From positions 62,001-126,000 of the forward strand of contig CALVUF010000005.1 of the NCBI GenBank assembly GCA_944363525.1: a stretch of 64,000 nt of DNA, given 5' to 3'. Both the position numbers and the translations under genes were made by a program. Source of the stretch: an uncultured Bacilli bacterium (lineage in GTDB: Bacteria; Bacillota_I; Bacilli_A; RFN20; CAG-826). Under the pieces are notes generated by a model. It saw only the letters and a list, made by a program, of their open reading frames with translations. It searched no databases and was not told the DNA's origin. This document shows, piece after piece, positions 16,764-27,263 of the stretch; position 1 is the first letter of the stretch, and the number at the start of each line of letters is the position of its first letter.

Positions 16764-18266
16764 ATGAAAATCGATACCGAAGGCTTAAGCGCGTTGCTTA
16801 AAGCCGAAATCAAGAATTACCAAAAGGATATCAAACAGGATGACGTCGGAACCGTCGTCTCGGTTGGCGACGGGATCGCCGGCATCTATGGACTAAAAGA
16901 CGCGATGCTTGGTGAGTTGCTCCTTTTCCCCGGCGATGTCTACGGGATGGCGATGAACCTAAACCTCGATGACGTCGGGGCGGTTTTGCTTGGCGATGAC
17001 GAGGAAATCAAAGAAGGCGACGAGGTCAAGCGGACCGGCAAAGTCGTCGAAGTCCCGGTTGGGGATGGCTTATTGGGCCGGATCGTCAATGCCCTGGGCC
17101 AGCCGATCGACGAGAAAGGGCCGATTAGCTATAAGAACACCCGACCGATCGAACGGATCGCCCCCGGGGTCATGAAGCGGAAATCGGTCGATACTCCTTT
17201 GATGACCGGCATTAAGGCGATCGATGCCATGATCCCGATTGGAAGGGGCCAACGGGAATTGATCATTGGCGACCGCCAAACCGGCAAGACCGCGATTGCC
17301 TTAGACGCCATCATTAATCAGAAGCATACCGGCGTTAAATGCGTCTACTGCGCCATTGGGCAGAAGAACTCGAGCGTCGCCGCCTTGGTGGAGAAACTTC
17401 GCACCCTCGATTGCCTTTCCTATACCACCGTCGTCTCGGCGTCGGCCAGCGAGGCGGCTCCTTTGCTTTATATCGCGCCTTTCGCCGCCATGGCGATGGC
17501 TGAGGAATGGATGGAAGCAGGCCAAGACGTCCTGATCGTCTTCGATGACCTATCCAAACATGCAGTCGCTTATCGGGCTTTGTCTTTGCTCCTTAAACGG
17601 TCTCCGGGCCGGGAAGCTTATCCTGGCGATATCTTCTACCTCCATTCGAGGCTTCTAGAACGGGCCTGCCGGTTAAACGAAGAAAACGGCGGGGGCTCGA
17701 TCACCGCCCTTCCGATCGTTGAGACCCAGGCCGGCGATATATCGGCTTATATCCCGACTAACATCATCTCCATCACTGATGGTCAGATCTTCTTATTGAC
17801 CGACTATTTCAACGCCGGCCAACGCCCGGCGGTCGACTCGGGCTTCTCCGTCTCTCGGGTCGGCTCCTCGGCTCAGTTCAAGGCGATGAAGAAAGCCAGC
17901 GCCTCCTTGAAGATCGAACTCGCTTCTTACCGCGAGATGCTTTCCTTCTCCCAGTTTGGCAGCGACCTTGATGAATCGACCAAGAAGATCCTCCGGCATG
18001 GCGGGATCTTGATGGAGATCTTAAAGCAGAAGAATTACGATCCTTATCCTTTGGCTAGACAAGTCATTGAACTATACGCCGCTAAAACCGGACTCCTCGA
18101 TGATAAGAAGATTGAGGATATCCGACCCTTGCTTGACGATTTCTACGCTAAACTCAGCTCTTTGCATAAAAACCTTATCGATTCGATTGAGGAAAGCCAT
18201 GATTTAAGCGATGAGGTTTCCGCGCAAATCAAGGACGCTTTGATCGAATTCCTCAAAGGACGGTAA
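16764..18266 (+). CDS. atpA: ATP synthase F1 subunit alpha
   Basis: A 500-residue F1 alpha subunit. It has the N-terminal beta barrel, the P loop GDRQTGKT (about residue 169) that binds the non-catalytic nucleotide, '[17 protein letters not shown]' and the '[19 protein letters not shown]' segment, with the family's usual length. AAAGGAGG lies upstream. Fifth structural gene of the operon. Confidence 0.96.
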   Translation: MKIDTEGLSALLKAEIKNYQKDIKQDDVGTVVSVGDGIAGIYGLKDAMLGELLLFPGDVYGMAMNLNLDDVGAVLLGDDEEIKEGDEVKRTGKVVEVPVGDGLLGRIVNALGQPIDEKGPISYKNTRPIERIAPGVMKRKSVDTPLMTGIKAIDAMIPIGRGQRELIIGDRQTGKTAIALDAIINQKHTGVKCVYCAIGQKNSSVAALVEKLRTLDCLSYTTVVSASASEAAPLLYIAPFAAMAMAEEWMEAGQDVLIVFDDLSKHAVAYRALSLLLKRSPGREAYPGDIFYLHSRLLERACRLNEENGGGSITALPIVETQAGDISAYIPTNIISITDGQIFLLTDYFNAGQRPAVDSGFSVSRVGSSAQFKAMKKASASLKIELASYREMLSFSQFGSDLDESTKKILRHGGILMEILKQKNYDPYPLARQVIELYAAKTGLLDDKKIEDIRPLLDDFYAKLSSLHKNLIDSIEESHDLSDEVSAQIKDALIEFLKGR

Positions 18267-18269
18267 AAG

Positions 18270-20919
<2,650 letters not shown>

Positions 20920-20926
20920 CAACTCT

Positions 20927-20962
20927 AGCCCATTGTCTACAAGCAAACGATGGGCTTTTTTG
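20927..20962 (+). terminator. Terminator of the ATP synthase operon
   Basis: AGCCCAT and ATGGGCT form a stem with a 16-base loop, followed by a run of six T. Confidence 0.85.
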
Positions 20963-20990
20963 ATACGTAAAAGGCTGGGATAGATTGGGC

Positions 20991-20996
20991 TATAAT
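20991..20996 (+). promoter_or_regulatory. TATAAT hexamer before the 23-base repeat array
   Basis: A consensus -10 box sits 4 bases before the first of four direct repeats; no good -35 box is found at 16-18 bases. Whether it drives the reductase gene 220 bases downstream is uncertain. Confidence 0.35.
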
Positions 20997-21000
20997 CCAG

Positions 21001-21092
21001 CGAAAGTGTTAAGCAGAATACCACGAAAGTGTTAAGTAAAAACCAACGAAAGTGTTAAGTAAAACGCCACGAAAGTGTTAAGCCAAATGAGC
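21001..21092. repeat. Four 23-base tandem repeats (core CGAAAGTGTTAAG)
   Basis: The 13-base core CGAAAGTGTTAAG occurs without change at 21001, 21024, 21047 and 21070, a strict 23-base period; the remaining 10 bases are A-rich and vary. Noncoding. The pattern resembles multi-repeat transposon ends (as in IS21-type elements) or a multi-site operator, but no transposase is nearby. Confidence 0.85.
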
Positions 21093-21217
21093 TGTTATCA
21101 AAAATCTTTCGATCAAAGCGAATATCTCCTAAAGACGTTTTTGCCGCGGCTTTCCCCGAATATGCATAACGCGAATTAAGCCTTTCTTTTCTACTCTAAT
21201 TGGCGAACAATAAGCCC

Positions 21218-22288
21218 ATGGACCGAATCAAGAAAAAATTAGGCTTTGGAATGATGCGCCTGCCGATGAACGGCGAAGACATCGATATCGAGCAGACCAA
21301 AAAGATGGTCGATGCTTTCATGGCGGCGGGATTCAATTATTTCGATACCGCCCACGGGTATATCAATGAGAAGAGTGAGAGGGCCGTCAAAGAGGCTCTG
21401 ACCTCCCGTTATCCCCGGGAGGCTTATGTTTTAACCGATAAGCTTTCCTCCAATTACTTCAATAAAGAAGAGGACATCGAGCCGATGCTTGACACCCAGC
21501 TCGCTTGGTGCGGAGTTTCCTATTTCGACTTCTACCTCATGCATGCCCAGGGGCGGAACAATTACCAGCATTATATGGATTGCCACGCCTATGAAGTGGC
21601 GAAGAAGATGAAGGAGAAAGGCAAGATCCGCCATATCGGCATCTCCTTCCATGATTCCGCCGAGTTCCTCGATAAGATCTTGACCGAGCATCCGGAGATC
21701 GAGATCGTGCAGCTCCAGTTCAATTACTTAGACGAGGATGACCCGAACGTCCAGAGCTTAGCCTGCTATAAAGTGGCGGAGAAGCATGGTCTCCCGGTCA
21801 TCGTCATGGAACCGGTTAAGGGTGGGCGGCTCGCCAAAGTCAGCGCCCCGGTCGCCTCCTTATTCAAATCCCTATCCTCGGCTTCCCCGGCCTCTTTCGC
21901 CATTAGATATGCCGCCTCCTTCCCTAACGTCAAAATGGTCCTCTCCGGCATGAGCGATACTTCCCAAATGGAAGATAACATCGCGACCATGAAGGACTTC
22001 GTCCCCTTAAACGAGAAAGAGCAATCGGTCATCGCCAAAGCCCGTTCCTACTTGCGGACCGAAGGCTTGATCGAATGTACCCATTGCGAATATTGCGAGG
22101 CCGTCTGCCCGGTCAAGATGCCGATCCCCGATATCTTCGCCGCTTTAAACGAAGAACGGGCCGCCGGGAAAAAGATCGATGTTTCCTTATCGGAGAAATC
22201 GGCTGAGTGCCTCGCCTGCGGGGCCTGCGAATCGATGTGCCCCCAGCATTTGCCCATCCGCGATCTATTGACGAAGGCGAATCGGTAA
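21218..22288 (+). CDS. Aldo/keto reductase with C-terminal 4Fe-4S domain
   Basis: ATG at 21218 is chosen over TTG at 21200 because the fold starts there ('KLGFGMMRLPM'). The first 270 residues form an aldo/keto reductase barrel with 'FDTAHGYINEKSE' (catalytic Asp/Tyr) , 'KLSSNYF' and 'HIGISFHD'. The last 80 carry two ferredoxin-like cysteine sets, C-x2-C-x2-C-x3-CP and C-x2-C-x2-C-x3-CP. This fused architecture is common in anaerobes and is annotated as predicted oxidoreductase; substrate unknown. No Shine-Dalgarno is visible. Single gene. Confidence 0.88.
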   Translation: MDRIKKKLGFGMMRLPMNGEDIDIEQTKKMVDAFMAAGFNYFDTAHGYINEKSERAVKEALTSRYPREAYVLTDKLSSNYFNKEEDIEPMLDTQLAWCGVSYFDFYLMHAQGRNNYQHYMDCHAYEVAKKMKEKGKIRHIGISFHDSAEFLDKILTEHPEIEIVQLQFNYLDEDDPNVQSLACYKVAEKHGLPVIVMEPVKGGRLAKVSAPVASLFKSLSSASPASFAIRYAASFPNVKMVLSGMSDTSQMEDNIATMKDFVPLNEKEQSVIAKARSYLRTEGLIECTHCEYCEAVCPVKMPIPDIFAALNEERAAGKKIDVSLSEKSAECLACGACESMCPQHLPIRDLLTKANR

Positions 22289-22318
22289 AAAAGCGGTGGA
22301 ACTTTAACCGTGCCTTAC

Positions 22319-22324
22319 TATAAT
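22319..22324 (+). promoter_or_regulatory. -10 box of the ATP-grasp gene
   Basis: Consensus TATAAT 23 bases before the ATG at 22348, followed by a normal GAGGA ribosome site; the -35 region is weak. Confidence 0.5.
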
Positions 22325-22347
22325 TTCCTCGTTTAGAGGAAAAGCGC

Positions 22348-23565
22348 ATGAATTTCATCTTCGTCTCCCCCAACTTCCCGACCAACTATTATCTCTGGGT
22401 CGAGGCTTTGAAACGCCATGGGGTCAATGTCTTAGGCATCGGCGATTCGCCTTATTGGGATCTCCATCCCCGGCTGAAGGAATCGCTTACCGAATACTAT
22501 TACGCCGATCTTTCGGATATGGGGCAACTTGAAGCCGCCTGCCGTTATTACCAAGACAAGTACGGTAAGATCGATTACATTGAATCCGACAATGAGTGGT
22601 GGCTATATTCCGATGCTTTGCTTCGGGAGAAGTTTGGCGTCGACACCGGTTTCCATCCGGCCGATATGAACAAGATCAAAGCCAAGTCGGCGATGAAGGA
22701 ATACTTCAATAAAGCCGGGGCCAAAACCATGCGTTATATCCTCGTTGATGGGGAGCAGGACAAAGCCAAAGCCCAAGCTTTCCGCGATGAAGTCGGCTAC
22801 CCCCTCTTCGTCAAGCCGAATATCGGCGTGGGGGCCGCCTCCTCTTATGCCCTCCATGACGATAAGGAATTCGACGAATTCTTCAAGCAGCGCCTCCCCG
22901 AGACCTACATCATGGAGGAATACGTCGAAGGGTTCATCGTCTCTTATGATGGGATCTGCGATTCGAAGTCCAACGTCGTCTTCGATGCCGCCGACCATTT
23001 CCTGACCCCGATCGCTGACATCGTCAATGAGAAGGAAGATTACTATTACTACAACACTCCCTTTGAATTGCCTTTCTTCGATATCGACAAGAAGAAGTTC
23101 CGGGAACTCGGGCGGAAGGCGGTCAAAGCCTTCGGCATCAAGAAGCGGTTCTTCCACATCGAGTTCTTCGTCTTGACCAAAGACCGGCCCGGTCTTGCTA
23201 AAAAAGGCGAGTTCGTCGCCCTTGAATGCAATATGCGCCCGGCCGGCGGCTATACCCCGGACTTAATCGACTTCGCCAACTCGGTCTCGGTCTATGACAT
23301 CTATGCCGACGTCATCTGCTTCGATGAGAATCGGCAGAAGATGGATTATCCTAAATATTACGCCTTTGCCTCGGCTAGGCGCGATGGGGTCAATTACCTC
23401 CATAGCGAGGATGAGATCCTCTCCCATTATCAAAACCACCTTTGCTTGCATGGCCGTTACCCAGCCCATATGGCCATCGCGATGGGCGATAGCTTCTACT
23501 ACGCCAAATTCGATTCCTTTGAGGAAGGGCAAGCGTTCGATCGGTTCGTTCGGACTAGGAAATAA
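22348..23565 (+). CDS. ATP-grasp family ligase, substrate unknown
   Basis: A 405-residue protein with an N-terminal Rossmann-like pre-ATP-grasp part (about 1-95), an ATP-grasp core with 'YPLFVKPNIGVGAASS' (Lys and Gly-rich loop), 'YIMEEYVEGFIVSYDG', and the metal-binding pair 'FHIEFFV' and 'ALECNMRPAGGYTPD' (Glu...Asn-x-Arg). These are the residues expected for ATP-dependent carboxylate-amine or carboxylate-thiol ligation. No neighbour suggests the substrate. GAGGA precedes the start; a strong terminator follows. Confidence 0.87.
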   Translation: MNFIFVSPNFPTNYYLWVEALKRHGVNVLGIGDSPYWDLHPRLKESLTEYYYADLSDMGQLEAACRYYQDKYGKIDYIESDNEWWLYSDALLREKFGVDTGFHPADMNKIKAKSAMKEYFNKAGAKTMRYILVDGEQDKAKAQAFRDEVGYPLFVKPNIGVGAASSYALHDDKEFDEFFKQRLPETYIMEEYVEGFIVSYDGICDSKSNVVFDAADHFLTPIADIVNEKEDYYYYNTPFELPFFDIDKKKFRELGRKAVKAFGIKKRFFHIEFFVLTKDRPGLAKKGEFVALECNMRPAGGYTPDLIDFANSVSVYDIYADVICFDENRQKMDYPKYYAFASARRDGVNYLHSEDEILSHYQNHLCLHGRYPAHMAIAMGDSFYYAKFDSFEEGQAFDRFVRTRK

Positions 23566-23585
23566 GAGGCTCTGGCCTCTTTTTT
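23564..23585. terminator. Intrinsic terminator between convergent genes
   Basis: AAGAGGC/GCCTCTT stem with a 4-base loop followed by six T; serves the ATP-grasp gene and may also act on the opposite strand. Confidence 0.85.
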
Positions 23586-24261
23586 AGTTGAGTGCTTCCT
23601 GACTGATTAAGAAGTAGGGCTCTTTATCGTCTTTGACGTCAGGATAGATCTCCTGATAGAACTTTTCGTATTCATCATTATTGGAATAGACGTATTGTCG
23701 GGAACTGTCTTTCGCGAATTCGTAGGCTTCCGGGGTCCGGACGTTATAGATCTCGACGTAATTGGCCGCGTCCCCGAGTTTCTTGGCCAAGCCATCCTCA
23801 TCTCGATATAACCCCTTCAGATCAATGGATTCGGCCTTTTCAAAAGAAGAGCATAGCAATAGCATCGGGGTGTATAGATCGCTTAGGATTTCGGCGTAAC
23901 TATCGGATAAAGCCCGCAGAAAGGGGACATAGAGGGTGATTTCTTGGTCGTGGATGCCATAGCATTCGACTCCGTATTGCTTGGTGACGGAAGCAAAAGT
24001 CGGTTCGAGGGTGGCGCAGTGGGAACAGCTGGCCTGGGTCAAAAGGATTAAGGAGGCGGAGCCATATTCGAGCTTGATTTGAAACTGCTCGAAATCAAAG
24101 GGGACGAGGGCGCTTTCGTAATTGAGCCCCTTGGCCGTCGACGTATCAAAGCTTTTCTCGACATAGGCATAGCCTTCCCCTTTATGGGTATCGAAGGCGA
24201 TACTCCTTCCGCAGGAGGCTAAGCAGAGGGGAAGAAGGGCGAGGAGGGCTAAGTGTTTCAT
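23584..24261 (-). CDS. Thioredoxin-like lipoprotein
   Basis: A 225-residue protein with a lipoprotein signal (lipobox LASC, Cys17). The mature part includes a strand followed by 'TQASCSHCATLEPTF', a C-x2-C redox motif in the position of the thioredoxin active site, so it probably takes part in thiol/disulfide exchange or acts as a transport bait outside the membrane. The C-terminal half is unrecognised. On the minus strand TATAAT lies 7 bases before the ATG with no Shine-Dalgarno, suggesting a leaderless mRNA. Confidence 0.85.
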   Translation of the reverse strand: MKHLALLALLPLCLASCGRSIAFDTHKGEGYAYVEKSFDTSTAKGLNYESALVPFDFEQFQIKLEYGSASLILLTQASCSHCATLEPTFASVTKQYGVECYGIHDQEITLYVPFLRALSDSYAEILSDLYTPMLLLCSSFEKAESIDLKGLYRDEDGLAKKLGDAANYVEIYNVRTPEAYEFAKDSSRQYVYSNNDEYEKFYQEIYPDVKDDKEPYFLISQEALN

Positions 24262-24268
24262 CGGGGCG

Positions 24269-24274
24269 ATTATA
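24269..24274 (-). promoter_or_regulatory. -10 box for a leaderless start (minus strand)
   Basis: TATAAT (plus-strand ATTATA) ends 7 bases before the ATG of the thioredoxin-like lipoprotein. Confidence 0.6.
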
Positions 24275-24317
24275 CCCTAACTTGCGGCTATACAGTGCAA
24301 AGCCCCGTCTTTGCCTC

Positions 24318-24323
24318 TATACT
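24318..24323 (+). promoter_or_regulatory. -10 box for a leaderless start (ppa)
   Basis: TATACT lies 7 bases before the chosen ATG at 24331; no ribosome-binding site. Confidence 0.5.
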
Positions 24324-24330
24324 TATGGAC

Positions 24331-24870
24331 ATGAACTTAATCCACTCGGTCCCTTCCGCTTACCAAACCCCCTCTTCCTTCTATGCCGTGGTCGAGATTT
24401 CCAGCGGCTCCTCGGCCAAATACGAGATCGATCATGAGTCGGGGGCCTTGGTCTTAGACCGCTTCCTCTATACCTCAACCCATTATCCCCATAACTACGG
24501 GTTCATCCCCAAGACCTGGGGCGGGGATGAGGATCCGCTCGACGTCTTAATCGTCTCCTCGGGCCCGATCGTCCCGTTAGCCATGGTCAAGTGCTATCCG
24601 ATCGGGGTGCTGACCATGATCGATTCGGGGAAAGAGGACGTCAAGATCATCGCCATCCCCGAGAAAGACCCCTTCTACAACGCCTTCCATTCGGTCGATG
24701 CCTTGCCCGACCATGTCGAAGAGGAAATCCGTCACTTCTTCACCGTCTATAAGGAACTAGAGCACGGCAAGAAGACCGTCGTCCAAGGCTATGGCGGGGT
24801 CAAGGAAGCCGAGGAAGCGATTGAAAAAGGGCTCCTCCGTTATCAAGAGAAATTCCCGTCGAGGGAATAA
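24331..24870 (+). CDS. ppa: Inorganic pyrophosphatase, family I
   Basis: A family I soluble pyrophosphatase of 179 residues hydrolysing PPi to phosphate. The signature is complete: 'KYEIDHESGALVLDR' with the substrate Lys/Glu, 'YPHNYGFIPKTWGGDEDPLDVLI' with D-x-D-P-x-D metal ligands, and the later 'DPFY' and 'YKELE' elements. The start is set at 24331, 7 bases after the TATACT box; ATG at 24325 would sit one base after it. Useful for pulling reactions such as ADP-glucose and aminoacyl-tRNA formation that are also encoded in this window. Confidence 0.92.
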   Translation: MNLIHSVPSAYQTPSSFYAVVEISSGSSAKYEIDHESGALVLDRFLYTSTHYPHNYGFIPKTWGGDEDPLDVLIVSSGPIVPLAMVKCYPIGVLTMIDSGKEDVKIIAIPEKDPFYNAFHSVDALPDHVEEEIRHFFTVYKELEHGKKTVVQGYGGVKEAEEAIEKGLLRYQEKFPSRE

Positions 24871-24939
24871 AAGGCTTAAAAATCGTTGGTTCCTTGGGCG
24901 AATAAAGGGGCTTTTTGTTCTTGAATTTAGCCCAAAACG

Positions 24940-25005
24940 AGAATTTTCGGGATTGGATGCACGGAAATTCCAGAATTTTCGGGAAAATATGCACGAAAAT
25001 TCTGG
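24940..25005. repeat. Double palindromic repeat before a DUF4143 ATPase gene
   Basis: Two related units of about 33 bases start AGAATTTTCGGG and contain ATGCACG. The second is flanked by exact 12-base arms CCAGAATTTTCG (24970-24981) and CGAAAATTCTGG (24994-25005). The right arm reaches into the -35 region of the ATPase gene, so the array is placed to act as an operator. Confidence 0.8.
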
Positions 25006-25023
25006 AACATAAGCTTTCTGTGC

Positions 25024-25029
25024 TATGAT
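25024..25029 (+). promoter_or_regulatory. -10 box for a leaderless start (DUF4143 ATPase)
   Basis: TATGAT lies 6 bases before the ATG at 25036; no ribosome-binding site. Confidence 0.6.
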
Positions 25030-25035
25030 AAGCCC

Positions 25036-26466
25036 ATGATTAAGCGAAAAATCGAAGACAATATCCGCCGATTCATCGATGAAACCCCCATGCGGGAGGA
25101 GAAGGGCATCCATAAATGCCTGCTTATCGACGGGATGCGACAAATCGGCAAAACCTATTCCATCCGCCGGGCCTTGGGCTTTATGGAAAACGATCTTTCC
25201 CAGCCTTTCGCCACCTATCCAGGCGAGGGCTTTTCCGCCACCGCCCTTTACCTCGATTTCCATTCGCGGAAGGAGATAAGGGATATCTTTAGTTTCAGCC
25301 TTCAACCTAAGCATTTGCTTCAATCGCTTTCCTTGCTGCCGGAATTCCGCTCCCTTGACCTTCGGCCTCGGCCTGACAATCGGATCATCCTCGCCCTTGA
25401 TGAGATTCAGGACAGCGAAGACGGGCAAGGGATCGATGCTTTGAAGTATCTGACCTATCAGCCTTACCTCACCGTCATTGCCTCCGGGTCTCTGGTCGGG
25501 GTGGCCCTAAAGAAAGCCCATAGTTTCCCAGTTGGCTATCTCGATTCCCGCCGGATGTATCCGCTCGATTTCGAGGAGTTCATGTGGGCAAAAGGGTATA
25601 AGGAATCCTTCATCGATAGCCTCGTCGATGCGGCTTGCGCTTTCCGCCCATTGCCGCCTTCGGTTCATGAGGAGCTCTCGATCCTCTACCGGGAGTTCCT
25701 ATTGGTCGGGGGGATGCCGGAAGTCGTCTCCTTTTATCTGGGGCAGTCGAAATTCGATCCGGCCTCGATTTACGTGGTGGCCCGGAACCTGCTTTCTTCC
25801 TTAGAGAACGATTTGGGGAAATACGCTTCGCCTTTAATCGGCCGGCGGGCCCGGATGGTGTTGGAGTCGTTGCCGCGGGCCATCGCCAAGGAACGGACCC
25901 GGTTCTTCTATTCCGACGTCGATAAGAACGCCAAAGCCCGCGACTATGAGGCTTCGCTCGACTATCTGAAGGATTCGGGCATGGTCATCCACGCCGATAA
26001 CCTGACCCATTGCGATATCCCCCTCAAAGCCTTTGAACGGGTTGATTCGGAAAAGCTTTACGTTGCCGACAATGGTTTGTTCTTCGCCTTGTCGGGCTTG
26101 GACTTCGCTTACGCCTTAACCCCTGGCGAGAACCATATGGGCAAAGGGCCGATCTACGAGAATGGGGCGGCCACCGTCTTAAGCCCCTTGTTCGATGGCC
26201 TCCATTACTATTCCAATGCCAAAGGGGTGGAGATCGATTTCGTCACCTCCTATGAAAATAGGGTTGTCTTGTTGGAAATCAAAAGCTCAGCGAATAAGAA
26301 AAGCAAATCGCTGCCCGAGCTGAGACGGCAGAACCCGAAGGCTATAGCTATCCACTCGGGATTCCGCAATATCGGCTATATCGACAATCTCTTCAGCCTC
26401 CCGGCTTATCTTCTTCCCTTCCTCGACCGGATTCTGCCCAGTTTGCTGACGCTATCTGATCAATAG
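25036..26466 (+). CDS. AAA ATPase with DUF4143
   Basis: A 476-residue protein of the widespread AAA_14/DUF4143 ATPase family. It has a P loop GMRQIGKT (about residue 38), Walker B 'RIILALDEIQD' (about 117), the sensor-like 'VIASGSLVG', and the C-terminal DUF4143 nuclease-like part with 'VEIDFVTSYENRVVLLEIKSS' (E-D...E-I-K), similar to PD-(D/E)xK folds. The family's biological role is unknown. Its leader contains a palindromic repeat array and it appears leaderless. A second family member is at 49457-50791. Its end overlaps the convergent gene by 7 bases. Confidence 0.9.
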   Translation: MIKRKIEDNIRRFIDETPMREEKGIHKCLLIDGMRQIGKTYSIRRALGFMENDLSQPFATYPGEGFSATALYLDFHSRKEIRDIFSFSLQPKHLLQSLSLLPEFRSLDLRPRPDNRIILALDEIQDSEDGQGIDALKYLTYQPYLTVIASGSLVGVALKKAHSFPVGYLDSRRMYPLDFEEFMWAKGYKESFIDSLVDAACAFRPLPPSVHEELSILYREFLLVGGMPEVVSFYLGQSKFDPASIYVVARNLLSSLENDLGKYASPLIGRRARMVLESLPRAIAKERTRFFYSDVDKNAKARDYEASLDYLKDSGMVIHADNLTHCDIPLKAFERVDSEKLYVADNGLFFALSGLDFAYALTPGENHMGKGPIYENGAATVLSPLFDGLHYYSNAKGVEIDFVTSYENRVVLLEIKSSANKKSKSLPELRRQNPKAIAIHSGFRNIGYIDNLFSLPAYLLPFLDRILPSLLTLSDQ

Positions 26467-27263
26467 CCTAGATACCGCTTTATCGTTTCCTTCCCTTTTT
26501 GGAAGCGGGCGATCTTGCTGTCAAATATCGCTTTCCCGGCTTCGCAGCCTTGAAGGTAACGGGCTTTGGCCCAATAGGCCCATAAAATATCCAGGCAATA
26601 GCTTAAGGCCAAAGTTTTTTCCTTATCCGCCGGCCCGAAATCGAAGTTTAGGTCGATGTCATTTTCCTCGACGAAGGAAAGATAATCGAGGATCGAGGGG
26701 GCGTCGGCGGCAAACTCCAAATCCAGGAAAAAGGCTTGGCCCTCGCTAAAGAGGATATTCCCGGCCCAGAGGTCATTATGGGAATAGACGGAAGGATAGG
26801 ATTCGATTTCCTTGATGGCTTTGATTTGGTATTGCCGGCTCATCTCCCCTTCGATCTCGGGGATATCCCCGGCTTGGGCGTGGTAGAAACTGATCCGCTT
26901 GGCTAAATCGAACTCGATGCCGATGAGGGGGCAATGATGCAACTGCTTGATTGACCGCTCGACGGCTTGGATATCCTCGATGGTGAACTTTTCTTTGACC
27001 GTTCCCTTAAGCCGTTGCTCGACTTTATGTCCTTCTTTGGAAAAGTAAGCGACCTTCGGAAGGATAGGGCAATGGGCGCCTTTCGCGATGGCGAGCCTTT
27101 CTTTCTCGGGGGTATCGAGGAAGTCGATGGGGTAGGGGGTCTTATAACGATAGATATGCTTGCTAGTCCCATAGATTTGATTGGAGGTTCCGCCTTTTAA
27201 AAGAACAGGTTTTTCCTCGTCTTTGGCTTGGGCGAAAAGGAAGGAGAGTTCCCGTTCGTTCAT
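26460..27263 (-). CDS. Choline/ethanolamine kinase-like phosphotransferase
   Basis: A 267-residue aminoglycoside phosphotransferase/choline kinase-fold protein. The catalytic loop 'VYSHNDLWAGNILF' (His-x-Asp...Asn) and the metal-binding 'AFFLDLEFA' are present; N-terminal 'GGTSNQIYG' acts as the nucleotide loop. Similar proteins (LicA-like, thiamine kinase-like) phosphorylate choline or small alcohols. It is co-transcribed with RqcH through a 4-base overlap, a pairing that gives no hint about substrate. Confidence 0.82.
   Translation of the reverse strand: MNERELSFLFAQAKDEEKPVLLKGGTSNQIYGTSKHIYRYKTPYPIDFLDTPEKERLAIAKGAHCPILPKVAYFSKEGHKVEQRLKGTVKEKFTIEDIQAVERSIKQLHHCPLIGIEFDLAKRISFYHAQAGDIPEIEGEMSRQYQIKAIKEIESYPSVYSHNDLWAGNILFSEGQAFFLDLEFAADAPSILDYLSFVEENDIDLNFDFGPADKEKTLALSYCLDILWAYWAKARYLQGCEAGKAIFDSKIARFQKGKETIKRYLGY

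Noticed and set aside
21001-21092. Possible CRISPR array
   Set aside because: Repeat core is 13 bases and the variable part only 10 bases, too short for repeats and spacers; no cas genes.
21200-21217. TTG start for the aldo/keto reductase
   Set aside because: ATG at 21218 is closer to the fold start and no ribosome site supports TTG.
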